DNA of 64,000 bases from Cyclobacteriaceae bacterium (lineage in GTDB: Bacteria > Bacteroidota > Bacteroidia > Cytophagales > Cyclobacteriaceae), in contig JABFRS010000001.1 in NCBI GenBank assembly GCA_013141055.1, forward strand, positions 1 through 64,000, written 5' to 3'. This document shows, piece by piece, positions 19,300 through 28,942 of the stretch. The notes beneath the pieces are model-generated. The model ran no database searches. It was given only the letters and a program-made list of their open reading frames with translations, and had not been told where the DNA came from. The position numbers and the translations under genes were made by a program. Within the stretch, counting starts at the first letter, position 1. Every line of letters begins with the position of its first letter.

Positions 19300-19862
19300 T
19301 CTCAGAATTAACGGGGTAAAGTTAGATAAAACTTATGCGTACGAGCCGGGATTTTCAGATGGGGCTAACTTTTTCCACTGGAGTTTTCAGGGAGCCTATC
19401 ATTATCGTTTTTCTGACATCCTGACATCCGTAGTTTGTGTTAACATGAATCTTCATCCTCTACAACTGGCACTCTCTTAAGTCATTAAAACAGGGTTTTT
19501 TGGGGTTTGGACCAATCTTTTCCAGTGTTTCGTCTGGCTCTTCTCTGTGACTTCTCAGAGTCTTATCGGATAAAACAGGGGGGTTGACCGTGGGGTGACC
19601 ATGGGGTGACCGTGGGTCGACCGTGCTTTTAGCTGATTTTCTATGAATTGATGCTGGAAACGCTGGTGCACGCTCAAAAAAGTGTGCACCTGAGCAAATT
19701 ATTAGCTTTTTTACTTTTCAATTTGCCCTATTGGGAACCCATCAGAATGTCAAAATGTCCAGCTTCTGATGTCTCCAGGTTCGGGACAAAAAACGAAAAA
19801 GAGGATAACTGGGTTCGATTCCAGATAGGTTTTTTTATTGAACTAATGAATGAATTCAAGTC
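19300..19862. other. 563-bp non-coding gap between methyltransferase and wecE
   Basis: No convincing coding frame on either strand; the short open frames lack family features and codon bias. It holds a four-unit 11-bp tandem repeat (19581-19624), an inverted repeat GGTGCAC (19665-19671) / GTGCACC (19684-19690) with a 12-nt loop, and the likely wecE promoter region at its left edge. This is by far the longest gap inside the minus-strand block. Confidence 0.7.
19581..19624. repeat. Tandem repeat, 4 x 11 bp (GGGGTGACCGT)
   Basis: Four adjacent 11-bp units: GGGTTGACCGT, GGGGTGACCAT, GGGGTGACCGT, GGGTCGACCGT. Units differ from the consensus at one or two positions. G+C is far above the surrounding AT-rich spacer. 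It lies in non-coding DNA. Confidence 0.9.
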
Positions 19863-20489
19863 TCAACTTTTTCTGACAACGATGGTAAAGTCATAGATCG
19901 TATAGTCATGAAATAGTGCCACATTCTTTGAGAAATTTTTCTTGCAATAGTCAAAAAGAAATAGCGGATCAGAGTAATACAATTCCGGTCGCATCTTATC
20001 TGCATCCGAGTACTTTGTCAGAGCATTGAAGGCAAAGCCTTTTTCACTGCAATCATTCAAAGCATGAATTGTCTTCATGATGTAAGCCTGCCACTCATCA
20101 TTGCTGATAGAATTTCTAACATTAAAAATTCCACTTGCAACGGAATAATCCTTAGGTGTCAGTTGCTTATAATCTGTGAGAAGATGGAATTCAGCCGATT
20201 TACTTTTCTTGAATTGCTGACGGGCGAGGAACACCATTTCATCCAGGGTATCATAGCCGGTATAAGTATATTGCTCACGGTACCATGAATCCAGAAGTTT
20301 TATGAGATCGCCTGTTCCACAACCAAGGTCATTGATGGTGAAAGGTTTGTCGGTATCAATCACTTTTAATAATTGCCTGAAACGAATTTCCTGAGCTGAC
20401 TGATCCCTCCATCCCACTCCTTCCGCGGAAGCGCCGTGCTCATGAAGTCTTTCACGGTAGAAATCATTGATCTCGGATTTATTCAGCAT
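19863..20489 (-). CDS. Class I SAM-dependent methyltransferase
   Basis: 208 residues, cytosolic. Motif I FTINDLGCGTGDLIKLL (about 54-70) is the SAM-binding glycine loop, followed by an acidic residue in YTGYDTLDEMV (motif II). The start overlaps the GT2 gene end by 11 bp, so it belongs to a WbqC / GT2 / methyltransferase unit, and probably methylates a surface sugar or its lipid-linked precursor. The acceptor cannot be told from sequence. Confidence 0.85.
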   Translation of the reverse strand: MLNKSEINDFYRERLHEHGASAEGVGWRDQSAQEIRFRQLLKVIDTDKPFTINDLGCGTGDLIKLLDSWYREQYTYTGYDTLDEMVFLARQQFKKSKSAEFHLLTDYKQLTPKDYSVASGIFNVRNSISNDEWQAYIMKTIHALNDCSEKGFAFNALTKYSDADKMRPELYYSDPLFLFDYCKKNFSKNVALFHDYTIYDFTIVVRKS

Positions 20490-21408
20490 TCTTATCGTAC
20501 TTTTTTCTTACAATGCTCAAAGGTCTTGCTTTTATTTCATTAAACATTTTAGAAAGGTAGATCCCGAAAATTCCCAAAACGAATAAGATCATCCCTCCTA
20601 CAAGCCAGATACTCGCGACTGTACTGGCCCATCCTTCTATGTCAACGCCAAGAACCATTTTCTTGTATACGATCACGCCAACATAAATAATGGCAAAGAA
20701 GAAGGACAGAAATCCCAGGACAAAAGTAAAGTACAGAGGCCGGTTGCTTAATGAGGTGATCGCATCAATGGCGACTGCCAGTTTTCTTGAGAAAGTATAA
20801 GTTGTAGAACCCTTTGATTTTTTACTGGCAGGAACCGCCAATTGTTTAAATCCGCTGAGAACAAAAATCCCCCAGATCTCCAATTCACGTTCTTTATACT
20901 GAATAACGGACTCAACATAACGACGTGTCATGATCCTGGCAGTCAAACTATTGGAAGGATAATCAACGGAGGTCAGTGAAGAAATGAATTTATAGAATAG
21001 CCATCCGCTGGTGCGTTCAAACCAACCTCCTTTGCGCTTGACCTGAATTCCATATACGACATCAAGTGATGTATCTCCCTGAAGTTTTTCCCAGAAAGGC
21101 TCAAATAATTCAGGATCTTCTTCGAGGTCACAGTCAATGAGATATACGAAATCACCGGTACAATGCTGGAGTCCGGTCATGATCGCCTTTGCATGCCCAA
21201 AGTTTCTGGAGAGATCCACCAGAACCACTTTTGGATCTGACTTCGTCAATGCCAGCACCTTTTCCGTTGAATCGTCAGGAGAACCATCGTTCACAAAAAT
21301 GAATTCGTAGTCGAGTCCTGTTTTCTTTACCGAAGCAAGAGAACGGTTATAAAATTCATGGATGTATGCAGAGGAATGATAGAGGGTGGTCAGTACCGAT
21401 ATTTTCAT
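20479..21408 (-). CDS. Family 2 glycosyltransferase (DPM1/GtrB/ArnC-like), membrane-bound
   Basis: 309 residues from the ATG at 21408. The GT-A domain shows ISVLTTLYHSSAYIHEFY (start), FIFVNDGSPDDSTEKVL (about 56-72), FGHAKAIMTGLQHCTGDFVY and LIDCDLEEDPELF (DxD-like). Two membrane helices follow near the C-terminus (LYFTFVLGFLSFFFAIIYVG; SIWLVGGMILFVLGIFGIYL). Such enzymes move a sugar from a nucleotide donor to a polyprenyl phosphate or glycan. A longer frame to 21477 would run into the WbqC gene, so the later ATG, four bases after its stop, is preferred. Confidence 0.92.
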   Translation of the reverse strand: MKISVLTTLYHSSAYIHEFYNRSLASVKKTGLDYEFIFVNDGSPDDSTEKVLALTKSDPKVVLVDLSRNFGHAKAIMTGLQHCTGDFVYLIDCDLEEDPELFEPFWEKLQGDTSLDVVYGIQVKRKGGWFERTSGWLFYKFISSLTSVDYPSNSLTARIMTRRYVESVIQYKERELEIWGIFVLSGFKQLAVPASKKSKGSTTYTFSRKLAVAIDAITSLSNRPLYFTFVLGFLSFFFAIIYVGVIVYKKMVLGVDIEGWASTVASIWLVGGMILFVLGIFGIYLSKMFNEIKARPLSIVRKKYDKNAE

Positions 21409-21412
21409 ATCA

Positions 21413-22126
21413 CTATTTCGTAATGGACGTGCTAAGATAGCGGATTGCTTCCGGCCCCTCATTAAACAAGAGGTCAATAATGCTCACATTGTGAACAAAA
21501 GGCGGAAACTGCTGGCGATATTCAGGATAATTTCCATAATCCATCCAGGTCAGCTGAATATTCGCCCTTGAAAAATCTTCCTCAACTATATAATCTTTGG
21601 CTGCGGGACCAGAAATATACTCGGTAGCTCCGGCCTTCTTCAAAACATCGATAAGGCGATCCATCCTGTTCCCCTGCGGCGCATATGCAACGGAATTGGT
21701 GAACACTGTATTGATGTTCAGGAACTGTTTGGAAATACTGGTAATGAGATACTGATTCAACTCTGAAAGATTCGTCCACGTTTTATTCAGATAAAAATCT
21801 TCAAAGAAATCATGGTAAAGATTAAAGTGTTCTGCTTTTGAATAATTGAGCTTGATCCTGTTCCAATGATCCTTTTGCCAATCGTGTTTGGTAATAGTTA
21901 CCTCGTTGATCAGTCGTTTGAGATCGGTTCCGCAGGGAATGCTGACCCACTCTGTTCCACGGGGAGTCTTAATTTTATTTCTATTGCGCCAGTCATTCTT
22001 CGTAAACTGAACATCATCATAAAATACAAATTCATCTGCACGACGAATGAGATCAAAATATCCTTTCCAGGGAATATAGTTGGACTGTAAAACAACTACT
22101 TTCTTTTTCTTTTGATCCGTCATCAA
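21413..22126 (-). CDS. WbqC-like protein
   Basis: 237 residues. The N-terminus VVVLQSNYIPWKGYFDLIRRADEFVF-type region (about 9-34), FYDDVQFTKNDWRNRNKIK and WVSIPCG are the WbqC family signature. WbqC proteins are encoded in O-antigen and surface-glycan clusters, but their reaction is not settled. Here the gene is followed by a GT2 glycosyltransferase and a methyltransferase, fitting that context. It begins only 3 bp after the xylA stop, so it may be transcribed with the xylose genes despite its different role. Confidence 0.87.
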   Translation of the reverse strand: MMTDQKKKKVVVLQSNYIPWKGYFDLIRRADEFVFYDDVQFTKNDWRNRNKIKTPRGTEWVSIPCGTDLKRLINEVTITKHDWQKDHWNRIKLNYSKAEHFNLYHDFFEDFYLNKTWTNLSELNQYLITSISKQFLNINTVFTNSVAYAPQGNRMDRLIDVLKKAGATEYISGPAAKDYIVEEDFSRANIQLTWMDYGNYPEYRQQFPPFVHNVSIIDLLFNEGPEAIRYLSTSITK

Positions 22127-22129
22127 TCT

Positions 22130-23458
22130 TTATACAAATCTGGATAAAATATTCTCAAAATATTCCTGACGACCACTGATCTGCTCAGGCTCACCATTCT
22201 TATGTGCCAATGAGCGAAGATCCTCCAGCGTGAGCTTGCCTTGTTCAAACTGCTTTCCTTTTCCGGAATCAAATGAAGCATAGCGCTGCTTTCTGAGCTT
22301 TGAATATTCTCCATCATCCAGAATTGCCTGCGCAGCAATCAATGCACGTGCGAAAGTATCCATCCCACCTATGTGAGCATAAAAAATATCTTCCAGGTCG
22401 GTAGAGTTTCTGCGGGTCTTTGCATCAAAGTTTACGCCGCCACTTCTAAAACCACCAGCTTCTAAAACTACAAGCATAGATTCTGTCAGCTCATAGACAT
22501 TGTTGGGAAACTGATCTGTATCCCAGCCATTCTGATAGTCACCACGGTTGGCATCCATGCTTCCCAACATTCCAGCATCCGCCGCTACCTGCAGTTCATG
22601 CTGAAAGGTATGATGAGCCATTGTCGCATGATTGACTTCAAGATTTAACGCAAAGTCATCCATCAGATCATATTGCCTGAGAAAAGAGATCACCGTTGCG
22701 GAATCAAAATCATACTGATGCTTGGTGGGTTCCATGGGCTTTGGCTCAATGAGAAACTTTCCTTTGAAGCCATTCTTCCTGCCATAATCCCTTGCCATGT
22801 GAAGGAACTGAGCCATGTGTTCCTGCTCGCGCTTCATGTCTGTATTCAGCAATGACATATAGCCTTCCCTTCCACCCCAGAAAACATAATTTGCTCCACC
22901 CAATTCAATGGTTGCATCAATAGCATTCTTTACCTGACTTCCTGCATAGCAAACGACATCGAAATTGGGATTGGTTGCACCTCCGTTCATATACCTCGGA
23001 TTAGTGAACAAGCTTGACGTTCCCCACAATAACTTTACACCGGAAGCTTTCTGTTTCTGTTTTGCATAGGCAACAAGAGTCTGCAGTCTTTTCTCAGAAT
23101 CAGTAAGTGTAGGTCCTTCATCCACCAGATCGTAGTCGTGAAAGCAATAGAACGGAGCGCCGATCTTGGTAATGAATTCAAAAGCAGCATCCATTTTATC
23201 TTTTGCTCTTTGAATCGGATCTGATTTTGTCAACCATGGGAAGTTCTTGGTTGGTAAACCGAAGGGATCTCCACCCGTTCCACAGAATGTATGCCAGTAG
23301 GCGATGGCAAATCGGAAGTGATCCTCCATTGTCTTCTTTCCTACTTTCTTTTTTGCATCATAGTATTTGAAAGCTAACGGATTATCAGATCCTTTTCCTT
23401 CAAATCGGATAGCACCTATACCTTTGAAATATTCCCTGTCACCACTGACAACCTTCAT
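22130..23458 (-). CDS. xylA: Xylose isomerase
   Basis: 442 residues from the ATG at 23458. It interconverts D-xylose and D-xylulose. The family pattern is intact: [12 protein letters not shown] with the catalytic His and Asp (about 99-110), [43 protein letters not shown] and WDTDQFP metal ligands. The start is fixed by an ATGA overlap with the xylB stop, giving tight translational coupling; an upstream in-frame ATG at 23485 would lie inside xylB. No xylose transporter or XylR-type regulator is nearby. Confidence 0.97.
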   Translation of the reverse strand: MKVVSGDREYFKGIGAIRFEGKGSDNPLAFKYYDAKKKVGKKTMEDHFRFAIAYWHTFCGTGGDPFGLPTKNFPWLTKSDPIQRAKDKMDAAFEFITKIGAPFYCFHDYDLVDEGPTLTDSEKRLQTLVAYAKQKQKASGVKLLWGTSSLFTNPRYMNGGATNPNFDVVCYAGSQVKNAIDATIELGGANYVFWGGREGYMSLLNTDMKREQEHMAQFLHMARDYGRKNGFKGKFLIEPKPMEPTKHQYDFDSATVISFLRQYDLMDDFALNLEVNHATMAHHTFQHELQVAADAGMLGSMDANRGDYQNGWDTDQFPNNVYELTESMLVVLEAGGFRSGGVNFDAKTRRNSTDLEDIFYAHIGGMDTFARALIAAQAILDDGEYSKLRKQRYASFDSGKGKQFEQGKLTLEDLRSLAHKNGEPEQISGRQEYFENILSRFV

Positions 23459-24957
23459 AGCTGAGTATTTAGAATTTGCTTCCAATGATCATACGATTTT
23501 GAATATTGTTCTGATAAAGCAGACTCAGGCTTTCTGGACTCAATCATATGGAGGCCCTGAAAAGCTTCCTCAAAAGATCCATAGATCCCTGCGCCGATAC
23601 CAGCACCCAATGCAGCACCTTTGGCTCCATCAGTGTCATATAGTTCCAACGTTGCGCCTGTTGTGTTGACAAATGCTTCACGAAACAACGGACTTAAAAA
23701 CATGTTTGAATATCCTGCACGAATGACGTTGGACTTCAATCCCATATCCTGTAGAATTTCGAATCCATACTTCAAAGCAAAGACAATTCCCTCCTGGGCA
23801 GCTCTTAAGAAGTGAGACTGTGTATGATTGTTGAAATCCAGTCCATGAATAGAAGATTGAACAGATCTGTTTTGCAGAATGCGTTCTACACCGTTTCCAA
23901 AAGGAAGGAAACTCAATCCTCCTGCACCGATGGGCGCCACCGCGGCGATATCATTCATTTGAGTATAATCAAATGAGGCACCCATACCCTTTATATTCTT
24001 GCGCATCCAGCTGTTGAGGATGCCCGTGCCATTCACACAAAGCAACACACCATTTCTCTTTCTGCTGAGTTCATTGTTTACATGAATGAAAGTGTTCACA
24101 CGGGAATGAATATCAAAAACATTCTGGTCGGTCACACTGTAAATGACACCTGATGTTCCGGCTGTTGCTGCTGTCTCACCTGGATTTAAAACATTCAGGG
24201 AGAAGGCATTGTTCGGCTGATCTCCTGCGCGGTAAGAAATTACCGTTCCTTTTTTTAATCCCAGTTCCCGCGAGGCCTTTTCATTCAGAGTTCCCTGTTT
24301 GGAGAAAACCGGAACGACCGTTGAGAGGAGCGCTTCATTGATCTCAAAATTCATGAGGAGATCAAAGGCAATTCTGTTCTCTTTATAATCCCAGAAAATT
24401 CCTTCCGACAATCCGGTATCTGTCGTAAATGTTTCACCGCTCATTTTCATAGCGATGTAATCACCCGGCAGCATTACTTTATAAATAGAATTATAAAGAG
24501 CAGGCTCCATTTCTTTCACCCACTTAAGCTTGGCAGCGGTAAAGTTTCCCGGTGAGTTGAGATAATGGTTGAGGCAAAAGTTTTCTCCAAGACTATTGAA
24601 AGCTTTCTCTCCCATTCCCACCGCACGGCTGTCACACCAGATGATAGAAGGTCGAAGGGGCTTGAGATATTTATCAACAACGACAAGTCCATGCATCTGA
24701 TAGGAAATTCCTATTGCGAGAATATGAGATGCATCAATTTCAGATTTTGTGAAAGCAGCTTTTACACTTTTAATGACATGTTCCCACCACATTTCAGGAT
24801 CCTGTTCGGCCCATCCAGGCTGAAGGGACAGCATCGGCATTTCTTCCGCTGGTGATTGTGCTGAAGCGAAAGTCTTACCGGTTTTAACCTCAACCAAAGA
24901 GGCCTTCACCGAGGAACTCCCCACATCGATCCCTAATAAATAACCGTTTGATTGCAT
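23455..24957 (-). CDS. xylB: Xylulokinase (FGGY family)
   Basis: 500 residues, FGGY kinase fold. The N-terminal ATP-domain motif [16 protein letters not shown] (about 8-23), [20 protein letters not shown] with the sugar-binding region, WCDSRA, and the C-terminal [14 protein letters not shown] are typical. It phosphorylates D-xylulose to xylulose 5-phosphate for the pentose phosphate pathway. Its stop overlaps the xylA start (ATGA). It follows the GH65 phosphorylase gene by 21 bp, part of one dense minus-strand run. Confidence 0.93.
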   Translation of the reverse strand: MQSNGYLLGIDVGSSSVKASLVEVKTGKTFASAQSPAEEMPMLSLQPGWAEQDPEMWWEHVIKSVKAAFTKSEIDASHILAIGISYQMHGLVVVDKYLKPLRPSIIWCDSRAVGMGEKAFNSLGENFCLNHYLNSPGNFTAAKLKWVKEMEPALYNSIYKVMLPGDYIAMKMSGETFTTDTGLSEGIFWDYKENRIAFDLLMNFEINEALLSTVVPVFSKQGTLNEKASRELGLKKGTVISYRAGDQPNNAFSLNVLNPGETAATAGTSGVIYSVTDQNVFDIHSRVNTFIHVNNELSRKRNGVLLCVNGTGILNSWMRKNIKGMGASFDYTQMNDIAAVAPIGAGGLSFLPFGNGVERILQNRSVQSSIHGLDFNNHTQSHFLRAAQEGIVFALKYGFEILQDMGLKSNVIRAGYSNMFLSPLFREAFVNTTGATLELYDTDGAKGAALGAGIGAGIYGSFEEAFQGLHMIESRKPESALSEQYSKSYDHWKQILNTQL

Positions 24958-24978
24958 CCGATAGCGTCAGGGAATAAA

Positions 24979-27264
24979 TTACTTCTTCAATTGAATGCTC
25001 TTGTCATTCAACATAATGTCCATAGGTTCTCCGGATTCAAGAATGGTCTCTGTTTTATCCTTTGATACCTTGACTTTTATGACCCTTCCTCTGAATTCAA
25101 GCCGGAAGGAATATGACTTCCATTGATCTGGAATGTAGGGCGTCAGATGAATTTTCCCATCGTTCACGCGCATACCACCAAAACCTTTTACGACACTCAT
25201 CCATGTACCCGCCATGGAAGTGATATGACATCCATCTTCTGTATCGTTATTGTAATCATCAAGATCCAGTCGGGAAGTTCTCAGATACATTTCATAAGCC
25301 TTCTCCTTATAACCAAGCTTTGATGCGAGGATCACGTGCACACAGGGAGAAAGAGATGATTCATGAACGGTCATCGGTTCATAGAAATCAAAATTACGTT
25401 TGAGTGTTGCGTTATCGAATTTATCTTCAAAGAAGTAAAAGCCTTGTAATACATCTGCCTGCTTGATGAAGCAGGAACGAAGGATCCTATCCCATGACCA
25501 TTTTTGATTGAGAGGTCGGTCCTCAGGGCGAAGATCTTTCACGGTCAGTAATTGCTTATCCAGGAATCCATCCTGCTGCAGGTAAACACCACGTTGTTTA
25601 TCTTCCGGATAATACATCTTGTCTGCAATATCCTTCCACTTTGTTAGCTCAGACTTTTCGTTAAGCCTGGTCTTTGCGAGGATCTTATCATAACGGCCAG
25701 TACTTCTTTTTCTCACCTGCTCAACTGCTTTCAGGGTATAATTCAATGTCCATGCAGCGAACATATTAGTATACCAGTTGTTATTGGAGTTATTCTCGTA
25801 TTCATTTGGGCCGGTAACTCCCAGCATGACATACTTCTGTTGATTCTCGGACCAGTTAACACGCTGAGCCCAGAAGCGGGAAATGCCAATTAATACTTCC
25901 AGTCCGTATTCAGAAAGATATTCCTCATCACCGGTGTATCTTATGTAATCGAAGATCGCGAAAGCTATTGCACCATTGCGATGTATCTCTTCAAAGGTGA
26001 TCTCCCACTCATTGTGACACTCTTCACCGTTCATGGTCACCATGGGATAGAGTGCAGCTCCATTGGTGAAGCCGAGCTTTCCACCATTTTCAATGGCACG
26101 AGGCAGGTGCTTATACCTGTAAACCAATAGATTACGGGCTACTTTTGGATCAGAGGTGCCTAAGTAGAATGGCAGGCAGTACGCTTCTGTATCCCAATAA
26201 GTGCTGCCACCATATTTCTCTCCGGTAAATCCTTTCGGTCCGATATTCAGTCTTTCATCAGCACCGGTATAGGTTTGCATCAGTTGAAAAATATTGAAAC
26301 GAATTCCCTGCTGTGCTGCTGCGTCCCCTTCAATGGTGATATCACATTTCTCCCAGGTGCTTGCCCACACAGACTTATGAGAAGCAAAGAGTTTATCATA
26401 GCCTTTTACACGTGCCTCTTTTAATTTCTTTTTAGCAAGCTGATTCATCTTTGGCTTAGGATGATTTTCAGATGAAAGTATTACTCCGTACTTATAAATT
26501 ACGGTCTCTGCTCCCATCTTCAGTTTTATTCCTACAGTATTGTCTGCATACTTCTCTTTACGACTTGCTTTAACAATACCCTTTACAGGCTTCCCATCGG
26601 TGGTGATAGCATACGCCATTCCTGTCGAAACATGAAAGCCAGTCTTTTTTGTTTCAGCTGTTACAAGGGCTAATCCACTGGAAGATTCTTTTGAAATCTC
26701 ATTCCAGAATTTCTCATCATAATTAGAATCCTTGTTCACAACATCCGCATCCACTGCAAGCGTGATGGTAGCGGCAGAAGAAAAGTTGACAGGCGTGATG
26801 GAGTAACGGATGGCACCTACTTCGCCGTCGGCCATGGAGCAAAAGCGTTTCGCATCAATCTTCAACTTCTTTCCTCCTGACAATGTCGCAGTAAAGCTTC
26901 GGTGAAGAAGTCCCTGCTTCATATCCAGCACTCTCCTGAAGTCAGAGACCTTACATTTGGCAAGATCAAGACTGATCCTTCCTATCTTAATGTGAATGCC
27001 GATCCAGCTTGGAGCATTCAGAACTTTAGCAAAGTATTCAGGATATCCATTCTTCCACCATCCTACACGCGTCTTGTCCGGATAGTAAACTCCTGCGACA
27101 TAATTTCCCTGATGAGTCTCACCTGAATATTCTTCTTCAAAGTTTGCGCGCTGGCCCATGCGACCATTTCCCAAACTAAAGAGACTTTCAGAAATTCTAT
27201 TTAAATGAGGGTCAAATCCCTCTTCAATAATCTGCCACTCGTGATGCTTGATATAATTCTTCAT
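24979..27264 (-). CDS. GH65 disaccharide phosphorylase, probably maltose phosphorylase
   Basis: 761 residues, the usual length for GH65 phosphorylases (about 750-770), with no signal peptide. Domains: N-terminal beta-sandwich (about 1-270), linker helices, (alpha/alpha)6 barrel (about 310-690), C-terminal beta-sheet. Motifs include GGSTYWDTEAYCLPFYL (352-368), ECHNEWEITFEEIHRNGA (415-432) and TGPNEYENN (484-492), where Glu488 matches the general acid of maltose phosphorylase. It splits an alpha-glucosyl disaccharide with phosphate into beta-glucose 1-phosphate and glucose. The beta-phosphoglucomutase gene next door uses that product. Kojibiose, nigerose or trehalose specificity cannot be ruled out. 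Confidence 0.9.
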   Translation of the reverse strand: MKNYIKHHEWQIIEEGFDPHLNRISESLFSLGNGRMGQRANFEEEYSGETHQGNYVAGVYYPDKTRVGWWKNGYPEYFAKVLNAPSWIGIHIKIGRISLDLAKCKVSDFRRVLDMKQGLLHRSFTATLSGGKKLKIDAKRFCSMADGEVGAIRYSITPVNFSSAATITLAVDADVVNKDSNYDEKFWNEISKESSSGLALVTAETKKTGFHVSTGMAYAITTDGKPVKGIVKASRKEKYADNTVGIKLKMGAETVIYKYGVILSSENHPKPKMNQLAKKKLKEARVKGYDKLFASHKSVWASTWEKCDITIEGDAAAQQGIRFNIFQLMQTYTGADERLNIGPKGFTGEKYGGSTYWDTEAYCLPFYLGTSDPKVARNLLVYRYKHLPRAIENGGKLGFTNGAALYPMVTMNGEECHNEWEITFEEIHRNGAIAFAIFDYIRYTGDEEYLSEYGLEVLIGISRFWAQRVNWSENQQKYVMLGVTGPNEYENNSNNNWYTNMFAAWTLNYTLKAVEQVRKRSTGRYDKILAKTRLNEKSELTKWKDIADKMYYPEDKQRGVYLQQDGFLDKQLLTVKDLRPEDRPLNQKWSWDRILRSCFIKQADVLQGFYFFEDKFDNATLKRNFDFYEPMTVHESSLSPCVHVILASKLGYKEKAYEMYLRTSRLDLDDYNNDTEDGCHITSMAGTWMSVVKGFGGMRVNDGKIHLTPYIPDQWKSYSFRLEFRGRVIKVKVSKDKTETILESGEPMDIMLNDKSIQLKK

Positions 27265-27293
27265 ACTGGATCTGAAAGATTAGGATGTTATGA

Positions 27294-27938
27294 TTATAAA
27301 GAATCCAATTGTTCTACTTTGAAGTCTCCGGTTCGTGGAATGACAAGATTCGCTTTGCCCAGTTGCTTCTCTGAGCCGATACCAATGCACTTCATTCCGC
27401 CTCTTACGGCTGCTTCCACTCCCGCTTCTGCATCTTCAAATACGAGACACTCTTCAGGTTTTAGTTTTAAGAGAGAAGCCGCCATCAAAAATATTTCAGG
27501 ATCAGGTTTGGTATTGACAATCATGGTACCATCCACAATTGCGTCAAACTCATTCTCAATCTTAATCAGTTGTATGACGGTTTTAGCATTCTTGCTACTG
27601 GAAGCAAGCGCAGTCTTCAAACCCTTTGCACGAATTTTTTGCAGAAGTTCTTTAACACCCGGATAAATTTCTTCCGGCTTCATTGTATTGATATACTCTA
27701 CAAACCAGGCATTCTTTTTAGAGGCAAGCTTCTCTTTTGTTGCATCGTCCATTTTGAGCTTACCCAATTCAAGGATAATGTCCAGGGATTCCATACGGCT
27801 TACTCCTTTGAGTCGCTCGTTGTCATTAATGTTAAATGGGACATTCAGTTCTTTTGCAAGTCGCTGCCATGCAAGAAAATGGTAGTGCGCGCTGTCAACA
27901 ATCACACCGTCTAAATCGAAAATACAAGCTTTGATCAC
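27294..27938 (-). CDS. pgmB: Beta-phosphoglucomutase (HAD superfamily)
   Basis: 214 residues. The HAD nucleophile motif is FDLDGVIVDSAHYHFLAWQ, with Asp8 and Asp10. GVSRMESLDIIL in the helical cap is typical of beta-PGM; ALASSSKNAK (motif II), and VFEDAEAGVEAA (motif IV) follow. It converts beta-glucose 1-phosphate to glucose 6-phosphate. It directly precedes the GH65 phosphorylase (29 bp), the standard partnership. Confidence 0.94.
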   Translation of the reverse strand: MIKACIFDLDGVIVDSAHYHFLAWQRLAKELNVPFNINDNERLKGVSRMESLDIILELGKLKMDDATKEKLASKKNAWFVEYINTMKPEEIYPGVKELLQKIRAKGLKTALASSSKNAKTVIQLIKIENEFDAIVDGTMIVNTKPDPEIFLMAASLLKLKPEECLVFEDAEAGVEAAVRGGMKCIGIGSEKQLGKANLVIPRTGDFKVEQLDSL

Positions 27939-27949
27939 TCTGTTTTATT

Positions 27950-28930
27950 TTAATTCGGGCGAATATAACCCTGTTCCATGATTTTTTTTGTTTCCGCAAG
28001 ATTCTTGAATACACCAAAAGTCTTTCCTTGTGTGCGCAATGCTCCTAAGGTGTTGCCAAACTTTGCTGCACCTACGTAGTCCTTAGGCTTCAGCATTAAT
28101 CCATAACCGACGCCTCCTGCAAAAGAGTCACCACAACCGGTAGTATCAATTACATTACTGACCTTAATAGCTGGAACCATTTCCTCTTTGATCTTTCCGC
28201 GCTCTTTATAGTACACCAGACATCCTCTTGAATCGACGGTGATATAGACGCACTTCACTCCCTTCGAAAGACAATGCTCTGCAAAGGCACGGAGGTTGTC
28301 TCTATCCAGCTCTTCGCTGGTGGCAAAATCAGTCGACTCATATTCCTTTTTGAACCATGATGCCTGCGCTTCCTCAAGATTCATTTTTAACACATCTATA
28401 TAAGGAAGCCACTGGTCACGATCGATCCAGAATTTGCGTTGACGCTCGCCGGTGACCAGGCAAGCAGTTGTGGGTCCATGTGCATCAAATACAATAATGC
28501 CATCACTTTTCTTTTTAAGGAATTTCAGTGTGTCGAGCGATATTTCGTAGTCGCTGATCGGTATAAATACAAACACTTTGCAATCAAGCAGTCGTGTCAT
28601 ATCCTCCGGCATGATGGGATCCATGAAACCTGTCTGGCGCTCAAGGCGGTTATTCATATCCAGAAAACGAAGGCTTATGATATCACCCTGATCATTTTTG
28701 GTGGTCATGTGCTTCAGGTTGATACCCTTATAGCCATGAAACACTTCTTTAACGTTGTCGAGATCCACAGAGCGAAGGTGTGAAACCGGAATGATCTCAT
28801 TCTTATCACCCCCAAGAACAGATAAGGCAATGACGGGATGTGTAACGCAACCCCATTTTTGAATCAGGTCACCATTGTGTGTGACGATATGATCTCTTGG
28901 AATCGGTCCGAGTATAGCAATGCGTTTCAT
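27950..28930 (-). CDS. PfkB-family carbohydrate kinase
   Basis: 326 residues, ribokinase-like fold. The C-terminal signature IDTTGCGDSFAGGVGYGL (261-278) holds the catalytic Asp268 and anion hole. The N-terminal GPIPRDHIV replaces the common GxxxxD pattern. Substrate is not readable; members phosphorylate fructose, ribose, nucleosides or sugar phosphates. It lies 11 bp upstream of pgmB and 12 bp downstream of a ROK kinase, so it likely works in the same sugar route. Confidence 0.88.
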   Translation of the reverse strand: MKRIAILGPIPRDHIVTHNGDLIQKWGCVTHPVIALSVLGGDKNEIIPVSHLRSVDLDNVKEVFHGYKGINLKHMTTKNDQGDIISLRFLDMNNRLERQTGFMDPIMPEDMTRLLDCKVFVFIPISDYEISLDTLKFLKKKSDGIIVFDAHGPTTACLVTGERQRKFWIDRDQWLPYIDVLKMNLEEAQASWFKKEYESTDFATSEELDRDNLRAFAEHCLSKGVKCVYITVDSRGCLVYYKERGKIKEEMVPAIKVSNVIDTTGCGDSFAGGVGYGLMLKPKDYVGAAKFGNTLGALRTQGKTFGVFKNLAETKKIMEQGYIRPN

Positions 28931-28942
28931 AGCATTTATAAT

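Noticed and set aside
19648-19896. 82-residue plus-strand open frame in the non-coding island
   Set aside because: Its composition is unlike the neighbours, it overlaps the methyltransferase end on the opposite strand, and it has no family feature.
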